The position numbers and the translations under genes are program-made. The notes under the pieces were generated by a model that was not told the origin of the DNA, searched no databases, and was given only the letters and a program-made list of their open reading frames with translations. A DNA stretch of 5,031 bases from an uncultured bacterium (GTDB taxonomy: Bacteria; Cyanobacteriota; Vampirovibrionia; Gastranaerophilales; Gastranaerophilaceae): positions 1-5,031 of the forward strand of contig CAMAGQ010000116.1 in NCBI GenBank assembly GCA_945833895.1, in the 5' to 3' direction. This document shows, one piece after another, positions 1-5,031 of the stretch (its first letter is position 1; every line of letters begins with the position of its first letter).

Positions 1-2107
1 AAGAGCCACCTTTGCCAATATCTTCAATCATTTTTGCATTCGCAGTTTTTAAGAGTTTCTGAATACCTTGCCAATCATTTCCAAGAATATTCCGACTGAA
101 ACAACGATCAAGATCTCGTTCTAAATCTTTTGCATTTATGCCTGTTTTAGCAGAAGTATCTGCAATGATATCCGAAAGCATTTCTTTAGAAGGGATTTCA
201 CCTTCTTTTATCTTTCCTGCAATATTATTTAATATGCCGGTTGTTTCATCAGGATATTGTGCATACTTAGGAAGGTATTTAGTTTCAATCTCGTTAAGTG
301 CAGAAGTTGTAGTTGCGTTGGTTTTTATAGGGGTTGTTTGAGCAGTAGTAGAGGTTTCAATGTGTGTTCCTGTAGTTGTTTGGGTTGTGGTTGTATGCAC
401 CTCAGGAGTTTCCGGTTTGTATTGCATTCTGATATCAGGACGATCAGGTGACATGCGCCATTGACGTTCGGATTTTACGTATTCCTGAATTAATGCTTGT
501 TTTTCCGCACCATTTGGCATTCCTTTAATTTCATCTCTCAATGCAACAAATTCTTCACGGGATTGTGCAGAATTTAATCGGCTTTTTATGTCAGTATCGG
601 CACTTACCGTTGTTTTCGGGGTTGCTCCAGCATCAGTATGGGCTGTGTTTGGAGTAACATCGGTATCAATGGTCGTTTTAGGTGCAGATGGGGCATCTGT
701 GTGAACTGGTTTTGCCGAACTTGGAGTAACATCGGTATCAATGGTCGTTTTAGGCACAGATGGTGTGTCAGTATGAACTTTTGCCGAACTTGGTGTAACA
801 TCGGCATGTCCTGTTACCGCATTTTTTACTTTTTTAAATCCTTTTTGTAAAACTCCGCTTGTAACAGCAGAACCTATACCGCTCATTGCGGCATTAGTTA
901 TTACTCCGCTTGCCGTAACCTCTCCGGTTTCTGCATATTCTTGTGCGGCACCCATTGCGACATCGCCGCCGATATTTATTGCCGCTCTGCCTGCCATTGC
1001 GGCTTTTGTTGTGCCTGTTACAACTTTACCCGCAACTGCCCCAACGGCACCGCCTGCAAGTACTCCGGCTCCGTCCCATGCCGCATCTTTGAAAATCTTT
1101 CCGTGGTCTGTGCCTTCTTTAAATGCTCCTTTTTGCTTAACTGTTTTTCCCGAAGCATCTTTATATGTTCCGGTAACGTTTGCTCTATCAGATTCTTCCA
1201 CCGCAACAGAAACCGCTGCGGTTCCGAGTGCTGTTGCACCAAGTGCAACAAATCCTGTTCCGCCGGTTGCAACACCAACAGCAATACCACCGGCTACTTT
1301 TGTGCCTGTTTTAACTGCTGCACCTCCGGTTTGCTGTGATTGGTTGTACCTTGCAACTCGTTTTTCTATACTTTCAATTTTTGTACCGAATGCTTTTTTA
1401 TAATTTGCTTCATTCGGATTTTTGTTGTATGCATCAACGGCTGCTTGATTATAGTCAACGCCGTATATCTTTTTGAATTGTGTTCTAAATGCGAAATCAC
1501 TTTGTTTTGCCGCTTTTTGCAGTGCAAGAACACGTTTTTTCTCCGCCTGCATTTCTTTTCTGACTTGAGATGCGGTGTTTCCAGTACCACCGCCAAACAA
1601 GTCGTTATTCCAGAGTTTTGAAATTCCGTCCGCAACATCTTCTGCCCAGCCGTCATCTTTAAGTTGCTTGTTGAATGCCGCTTCTGCGTGCTTGTATGCT
1701 TTGCCCAGGTTTGCAGCGGCGATTCTTTGTGAATTTGTAGCAGGTTTTTGCGGTGTATTTGTCGTTTTTTTAAATCCGCTTTTGACGTATGAATCTTTTA
1801 AGATTGTTCCGTCTTTGGCTCTAACCCATTGTTTGCCGTTTGCATCAACGACTAATGACCTGCCTTCTCCCATATCTTTTAGTTTTAAATACTCTTTTTC
1901 AACAAGTTTGCCTTCTTTATTTTTTACTTTTCCTTTAACTACACCTTGCATTTCATCTTTAGAAATAACCCCGTCATTGTTTTTGTCTATTGCATTAAAA
2001 ATAGACTTTTTCTTTTGTGTGTTACAACTGTTAATCTTCTGCCCGACTTTGAACGAGTTAAGATTAACCTGCTGGTTATTTTGTGTGTTATTTACTGTAT
2101 TTGTCAT
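1..2107 (-). CDS. Large modular EF-hand protein of unknown function, 3' end cut by window edge
   Basis: The minus strand is open for 702 codons from ATG at 2107-2105 to the left edge, where a partial codon remains. The reading frame upstream stays open to a stop at 2227-2225, but contains no other ATG, GTG or TTG, so this start is the only canonical one. Visible modules are: a short polar N-terminus with no signal peptide; one canonical EF-hand loop at residues 41-52 (D41, N43, D45, G46, E52); a motif near 75-100 rich in charged and aromatic residues (WVRAKDGTILKDSYV); a helical, Lys/Gln/Ala-rich part to about 258; Gly/Ala-rich hydrophobic segments at about 261-303 and 345-425; Thr/Pro repeats at about 434-505; a charged helical stretch to 569; a Thr-rich linker at 571-603; and a final helical region. 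I do not recognise the family. The layout would suit a surface protein, secreted effector or large toxin-like protein, but the deciding C-terminus is missing. Calcium binding is inferred from the loop. The gene is divergent from the histidine kinase. Confidence 0.88.
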   Translation of the reverse strand, partial: MTNTVNNTQNNQQVNLNSFKVGQKINSCNTQKKKSIFNAIDKNNDGVISKDEMQGVVKGKVKNKEGKLVEKEYLKLKDMGEGRSLVVDANGKQWVRAKDGTILKDSYVKSGFKKTTNTPQKPATNSQRIAAANLGKAYKHAEAAFNKQLKDDGWAEDVADGISKLWNNDLFGGGTGNTASQVRKEMQAEKKRVLALQKAAKQSDFAFRTQFKKIYGVDYNQAAVDAYNKNPNEANYKKAFGTKIESIEKRVARYNQSQQTGGAAVKTGTKVAGGIAVGVATGGTGFVALGATALGTAAVSVAVEESDRANVTGTYKDASGKTVKQKGAFKEGTDHGKIFKDAAWDGAGVLAGGAVGAVAGKVVTGTTKAAMAGRAAINIGGDVAMGAAQEYAETGEVTASGVITNAAMSGIGSAVTSGVLQKGFKKVKNAVTGHADVTPSSAKVHTDTPSVPKTTIDTDVTPSSAKPVHTDAPSAPKTTIDTDVTPNTAHTDAGATPKTTVSADTDIKSRLNSAQSREEFVALRDEIKGMPNGAEKQALIQEYVKSERQWRMSPDRPDIRMQYKPETPEVHTTTTQTTTGTHIETSTTAQTTPIKTNATTTSALNEIETKYLPKYAQYPDETTGILNNIAGKIKEGEIPSKEMLSDIIADTSAKTGINAKDLERDLDRCFSRNILGNDWQGIQKLLKTANAKMIEDIGKGGS
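597..813 (-). repeat. In-frame tandem repeat of 72/69 bp inside the large gene
   Basis: Two copies start at 651 and 723. They share 32 identical bases at their left ends (651-682 and 723-754), then diverge moderately. The first copy is 72 bp and the second 69 bp, differing by one codon (AKPVH against AKVH). A third, partial copy begins at 792, and a degenerate copy occupies about 597-650. In protein order the unit reads roughly DVTPSSAK-VHTD-PS-PKTTIDT, an extended Thr/Pro/Ser-rich linker. All length changes are multiples of three, so the frame is kept, as expected of a coding repeat that can gain or lose copies. Confidence 0.85.
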
Positions 2108-2118
2108 TAATAAACTTG

Positions 2119-2124
2119 TCCTCT
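2119..2124 (-). promoter_or_regulatory. Ribosome binding site of the large minus-strand gene
   Basis: On the minus strand the sequence AGAGGA lies 11 bases before the ATG at 2107. The spacing is a little long, but the match to the anti-Shine-Dalgarno is clear and supports this start, which is also the only canonical start codon available in the frame. Confidence 0.5.
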
Positions 2125-2187
2125 TACAAACTTGTTCTTTGTTCTTTTTATCGGTTCGAGTTCTGTTAATCTTTAAAGAATTAGTCG

Positions 2188-2201
2188 AAATGTTTACATT
2201 T
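2188..2201. promoter_or_regulatory. Inverted repeat, possible operator
   Basis: The sequence AAATGT-TT-ACATTT has perfect 6-bp arms around a 2-base centre. One more matching base pair (C2186 with G2203) follows outside a mismatch. Its place between two divergent start codons, touching the candidate TTGAAA -35 box, fits a dimeric regulator site. It is AT-rich and short, so chance occurrence is possible. No T-tract follows, so it is not a terminator. Confidence 0.3.
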
Positions 2202-2301
2202 TGAAATAAAGATTGCCCATGTTCCTAATATTCAATCGTGGATTTTGCATTATACAATATGTCATAATTGTTACTTATATAGTACACGGGGTTAGTTAGA
2301 T

Positions 2302-3231
2302 ATGATTAATATAGACAGAGTAACAGGATTACTTGTTATTATTTCTGCATTATTTGTACTTGTATTTGTAGTTTCTTTATTGATGGGAGTTTCTGTTTCT
2401 GTCAGTAATCTTCAATTCTTTTTGCTGTTCGCTTTCGCAGCAATATTATTAACTCAATATATAAATAAAATCTCAAAGAAATACGCACAAGGGAAAGAAA
2501 AGGATAATTCTTCTTACATTGCAACTCTTACACACGATTTGAAAACACCGACTTTTGCACAACTTCACGCGGCTGAACTCCTTTTGTCAGGTGTCTTAGG
2601 TGACTTAAATTCAGAGCAAAAAGAAATTATTACTCAGATTAAATACTCTTGCACATATATGAATGAGTTGATTTTTACTATCTTGAACTCGTATCTTTAT
2701 GATAACGGGCAAAATATAATACAGAAGGAACGCTTTGATATTGTAGAACTTGTTAGGGAAACCTCCGATGAGTTGTCTAATCTTTTAACCGCAAAAAATC
2801 AGCAGATTAGAATTTATTCGGGCGAAAATATTATGTACGTCTGGGCTGATAAATTTCAGATAAAAAGAGTTATCGTGAATTTTCTCGGGAACGCTATGAC
2901 ATACGGGTTGAAAAATTCTGTCATAAATATAAGTATTAAAAATAAATCTACAGCACTAAACTTGAATGTACAAAATAAATGTGAATATATTTCTAACGGA
3001 ACGGTAAAAGGTTTATTTGATAAATTTTACCGTTCCAGAACGCAAAAGGCAGGAACCGGCTTGGGCTTGTATCTTTCCAAACAAATAATTGAAGCACATA
3101 AAGGAAAAATTTACGCAAAAAGTGATACAAGAAATAATTTTGATGTGGGTTTTGAAATCCCGTTGTCAAAAACAAAAACTCAAAAGGAAAGTTTGCCTGT
3201 TTCACAAATTGTAAAAGATAGTATAAAATAA
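2302..3231 (+). CDS. Membrane-bound sensor histidine kinase, orphan in this window
   Basis: This 309-residue protein should autophosphorylate on histidine and pass the phosphate to a response regulator. Two hydrophobic helices, about 10-30 and 37-54, are joined by a loop of only about six residues, so there is almost no extracellular sensor. That layout resembles intramembrane-sensing kinases. No HAMP or PAS domain fits before the DHp domain, which starts near 70. The H-box THDLKTP carries phosphoacceptor His78. The ATPase domain has an N-box (N193, N197), an F-box (F239DKFYR) and a G2 box (GTGLGLYLSKQII, 251-263). The G1 box is degenerate: where DxGxG is usual it reads NKCEYI (225-230), a variation seen in some kinase subfamilies. 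A polar tail of about 20 residues follows. The ATG at 2302 comes two codons after an in-frame stop (2293-2295), which fixes the upstream limit. The Shine-Dalgarno is weak (GGGG at 2288-2291). The stimulus and partner are unknown. Confidence 0.92.
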   Translation: MINIDRVTGLLVIISALFVLVFVVSLLMGVSVSVSNLQFFLLFAFAAILLTQYINKISKKYAQGKEKDNSSYIATLTHDLKTPTFAQLHAAELLLSGVLGDLNSEQKEIITQIKYSCTYMNELIFTILNSYLYDNGQNIIQKERFDIVELVRETSDELSNLLTAKNQQIRIYSGENIMYVWADKFQIKRVIVNFLGNAMTYGLKNSVINISIKNKSTALNLNVQNKCEYISNGTVKGLFDKFYRSRTQKAGTGLGLYLSKQIIEAHKGKIYAKSDTRNNFDVGFEIPLSKTKTQKESLPVSQIVKDSIK

Positions 3232-3280
3232 TCCTGTAAGTTTTTGATTTGTATTAAGTTAAGGCTTATTTTTGCAACCT

Positions 3281-3310
3281 TTTACTCGGAAATTATTTTT
3301 GTGTTAATAT
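3281..3310 (+). promoter_or_regulatory. Candidate sigma-70-type promoter of metG
   Basis: TTTACT (3281-3286) and TAATAT (3305-3310) are separated by 18 bases. The -10 box is preceded by TGT, giving an extended -10 (TGn). Transcription would start near 3317 and give a leader of about 30 bases, enough for the Shine-Dalgarno site but too short for a T-box or riboswitch. The region is AT-rich, so the call is moderate. Confidence 0.45.
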
Positions 3311-3332
3311 TTGAACATATATAAATGATTTA

Positions 3333-3338
3333 AGAGGG
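3333..3338 (+). promoter_or_regulatory. Ribosome binding site of metG
   Basis: AGAGGG lies seven bases before the ATG at 3346. This is optimal spacing and confirms the chosen start, which also puts the HIGH motif at the usual distance from the N-terminus. Confidence 0.75.
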
Positions 3339-3345
3339 TAAAAAT

Positions 3346-4923
3346 ATGGACAAATACTATTTAACAACAGCGATTGATTATGTAAACGGTGCACCGCACA
3401 TCGGTCACGCTTACGAAAAAATATTAACTGATATTATTGCACGTCACTATTCACAAAGAACAGACAATATGTTTTTCTTGACAGGAACTGACGAACACGG
3501 GATAAAAATCCAAAAAACTTCCGCTGCTCAAGGCAAAACACCGAAAGAACTTTGTGACGAGAATGCTCAAAAATTTAAAGATGCGTGGAAGGCATTAGAC
3601 GTAAACTACAACAGATTTATCAGAACAACTGACGAAGACCACGAAAAAGTTGTTCAAAAAATCTTCAAAAAACTTGTCGAAAAAGGTGATATCTACAAAC
3701 ACGAATACGAAGGCTTATACTGCTCAGGATGTGAATGTTTCTTGAACCCTAAAGACTTGACAGAAGACGGGTTATGTCCTGACCATCTTAAAAAGCCTGA
3801 AGTCGTGAAGGAAGAAAATTATTTCTTTAAATTATCAGCATACAAAGATTCAATAATCAAACATATAAAAGAAAATCCTGATTTTATTGTTCCATCATTC
3901 AGAGCAAACGAAGTTTTGAACCAATTGGAAGATATTCAAGATATTTCTGTTTCAAGAAACAAGGCAAATGTAGGGTGGGGAATTGACGTTCTTGACGACC
4001 CTGAACAGTCAATCTACGTTTGGATTGATGCGTTATCAAACTACATAACAGCAATCGGATACGATACTGAAAACCCGTCAGAACAGTTCAAAACACTTTG
4101 GCCTGTTGATGTTCACGTTATCGGAAAAGACATTTTGAAATTCCATAGTATTTATTGGATTGGAATTTTGATGGCTTTAGAACTTCCGCTTCCTAAACAT
4201 ATTTTTGCACACGGCTGGATTACGATTGACGAAACTAAAATGTCAAAATCTTTGGGCAACGTGGTTTCTCCGACATCAGTACTTGAAAGTTTTGAACTAA
4301 AAGAACCTGATGCTTTCAGATATTATATGGCAACGTCAGCACCTTGCGGACGTGACGGAAATTACTCAGACCAAGACTTCAAGGAAAAAGTTAACGCACA
4401 TCTTGCAAACAGTATGGGTAATTTGTTAAACAGAACGTTATCAATGCTTGTTAAATATTTTGACGGGGAAATTAAACCTGAATTTTTGGAAGGTCGTTCA
4501 AAAGAGGCTGAAAGTCTTTTGAGAACCGCTTTGGGAACAATTAAGATTGTAGAAAACCACTTCAACCACTTTGAAATCCAGGAAGCCGCTCAAGAAATAG
4601 TATCAATCGTAGATGCAGCAAACAAATTTGTAACAGACAACGCACCTTGGACACTTGCAAAAGAAGAAAAAATGACAGAATGCGGTCAGGTACTTGCTAC
4701 AGTTCTTGAGATTATGTGCATTGTATCGTCTTTGATTTATCCGTATTGCCCGAATATCGCAAGCAATATGGCAAAACAACTGTCTTACGATTTAACGACA
4801 AAACTTGATGATATTACAACCTCAAATATCAAGGCAGGAAAACTTATTTCAAAAGAAGATATTCACCCTGTATTTTTGAGAATTGACAGCGAACTTGCCG
4901 ACAAATCAAAAGCGAAAGTATAA
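3346..4923 (+). CDS. metG: Methionyl-tRNA synthetase
   Basis: This cytoplasmic class I aminoacyl-tRNA synthetase charges tRNA-Met with methionine using ATP, for both initiation and elongation. The 525 residues show the full catalytic set: HIGH at 18-21, GTDEHG at 47-52, VWIDALSNY around 226, and KMSKS at 298-302. The connective peptide has one zinc knuckle, C126, C129, C144 and H147, matching the Cys3-His single-knuckle type known from Thermus MetRS. In the C-terminal helical anticodon-binding domain, N359 and R363 and the APW tryptophan W435 match the E. coli anticodon-reading residues N391, R395 and W461. The protein ends soon after this domain. It lacks the tRNA-binding (Trbp111/EMAPII-like) extension found in forms of about 650 residues, and it shows no sign of truncation. 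The gene has its own promoter candidate and follows the kinase by 114 bases on the same strand. Confidence 0.98.
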   Translation: MDKYYLTTAIDYVNGAPHIGHAYEKILTDIIARHYSQRTDNMFFLTGTDEHGIKIQKTSAAQGKTPKELCDENAQKFKDAWKALDVNYNRFIRTTDEDHEKVVQKIFKKLVEKGDIYKHEYEGLYCSGCECFLNPKDLTEDGLCPDHLKKPEVVKEENYFFKLSAYKDSIIKHIKENPDFIVPSFRANEVLNQLEDIQDISVSRNKANVGWGIDVLDDPEQSIYVWIDALSNYITAIGYDTENPSEQFKTLWPVDVHVIGKDILKFHSIYWIGILMALELPLPKHIFAHGWITIDETKMSKSLGNVVSPTSVLESFELKEPDAFRYYMATSAPCGRDGNYSDQDFKEKVNAHLANSMGNLLNRTLSMLVKYFDGEIKPEFLEGRSKEAESLLRTALGTIKIVENHFNHFEIQEAAQEIVSIVDAANKFVTDNAPWTLAKEEKMTECGQVLATVLEIMCIVSSLIYPYCPNIASNMAKQLSYDLTTKLDDITTSNIKAGKLISKEDIHPVFLRIDSELADKSKAKV

Positions 4924-4937
4924 ATGTTCTTGCTCAA

Positions 4938-4950
4938 TCTCCTCTGGAGA
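4938..4950. repeat. Short inverted repeat downstream of metG
   Basis: TCTCC-TCT-GGAGA forms a perfect 5-bp stem with a 3-base loop, 15 bases after the metG stop. It is followed by AGGGCTTGGG and not by a T-run, so it does not look like an intrinsic terminator. From memory, the phrase resembles dispersed intergenic palindromes of the GGGAGAGGGCTTGGG kind seen in many uncultured bacterial genomes. This resemblance is not verified. Confidence 0.4.
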
Positions 4951-4973
4951 AGGGCTTGGGTCGATTAAATAAT

Positions 4974-5031
4974 TCAGTCATTCTGAGCAGGCACGAGCAG
5001 AGGGTGAAAGCGTAAGCGTACCCGTTTATTG
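4974..5031. repeat. Repeat-rich non-coding end, possible dispersed element cut by the edge
   Basis: This stretch is visibly more GC-rich than the rest of the window. It contains CAGTCATTCTGAGC, then GAGCAG twice (4985-4990 and 4995-5000), AAGCGT twice in tandem (5008-5013 and 5014-5019), and the inverted pair GGGT (5002-5005) and ACCC (5020-5023). No gene is visible. The TCATTCTGAGC phrase is reminiscent of interspersed intergenic repeats in several genomes, which is a recollection and not a search result. The right boundary lies outside the window. Confidence 0.35.

Larger units (their letters stand above)
2108..2301. promoter_or_regulatory. Divergent intergenic control region
   Basis: This 194-base gap separates the start codons of two divergent genes, so it should hold promoters for both. 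It is very AT-rich, which makes sigma-70-like matches easy to find by chance. The best plus-strand candidate is TTGAAA (2201-2206) with TAATAT (2226-2231), but the 19-base spacer is long. No convincing -35/-10 pair was seen for the minus strand. No riboswitch-like or RNA gene structure was seen. Confidence 0.4.

Noticed and set aside
651..813. Possible CRISPR array
   Set aside because: The repeats are in frame within a long coding sequence, similarity extends through most of each unit, and there are no unique spacers of constant length.
941..1403. Overlapping plus-strand ORFs of 132 and 130 codons
   Set aside because: These are Cys-rich and Pro/Ala-rich antisense shadows of the Gly/Ala-rich segment of the large gene, and they overlap each other in different frames.
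1018..1656. Minus-strand ORFs of 90 and 96 codons in another frame
   Set aside because: They overlap the 702-codon frame on the same strand, which has an EF-hand and consistent composition. They show no domain of their own.
1575..2204. Plus-strand ORF of 209 codons opposite the large gene
   Set aside because: It lies antisense to the coherent minus-strand frame, its product is Phe/Leu/Ser/Cys-rich low-quality sequence, and it has no recognisable domain. It is a shadow of AAA/GAA-rich codons on the other strand.
3255..3275. Possible terminator after the kinase (TAAG, loop, CTTA, then TTTTT)
   Set aside because: The stem is only four A/T-rich pairs with one G-C pair, too weak to support an intrinsic terminator even though a T-run follows.
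4924..4968. Mini-ORF of 14 codons starting directly after the metG stop
   Set aside because: It has no ribosome binding site of its own and covers the small hairpin, so it is best explained as a chance ORF across a repeat-like sequence.

Overview
The window looks like an AT-rich bacterial chromosome fragment with three protein-coding genes. A very long minus-strand gene (1-2107, its 3' end beyond the left edge) runs divergently from a plus-strand histidine kinase gene (2302-3231). The kinase gene is followed by methionyl-tRNA synthetase (metG, 3346-4923). The last ~108 bases are non-coding and hold small inverted and direct repeats that look like the start of a dispersed intergenic repeat.

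The likely source is an uncultured gut-type bacterium. My best guess is the non-photosynthetic cyanobacterial lineage Gastranaerophilales (Vampirovibrionia/Melainabacteria). The grounds are low GC, a short cyanobacteria-like MetRS without a C-terminal tRNA-binding domain, and the style of the EF-hand protein. This is inference from general impression, not a database match.

Left region: reading the minus strand from 2107 downward gives 702 uninterrupted codons. The protein is unfamiliar but clearly modular. It has an N-terminal segment with one canonical EF-hand calcium loop, a charged helical part, two Gly/Ala-rich segments that could insert in or lie on a membrane, an imperfect 24-residue Thr/Pro repeat, a Thr-rich linker, and a further helical domain cut by the window edge. 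Several plus-strand ORFs opposite it are shadows.

Centre: the 194-base divergent gap (2108-2301) must hold the start signals for both the large gene and the kinase. It contains a 14-bp inverted repeat that could be an operator. The kinase has two close membrane helices, no HAMP or PAS domain, a normal HDLKTP phosphoacceptor box and a degenerate G1 box. No response regulator is visible.

Right: metG has its own plausible extended -10 promoter and a good Shine-Dalgarno site, so it is probably transcribed at least partly independently of the kinase. No functional link between metG and its neighbours is evident. The divergent kinase and EF-hand protein are the only pair whose arrangement hints at a regulatory relation, and this is speculative.
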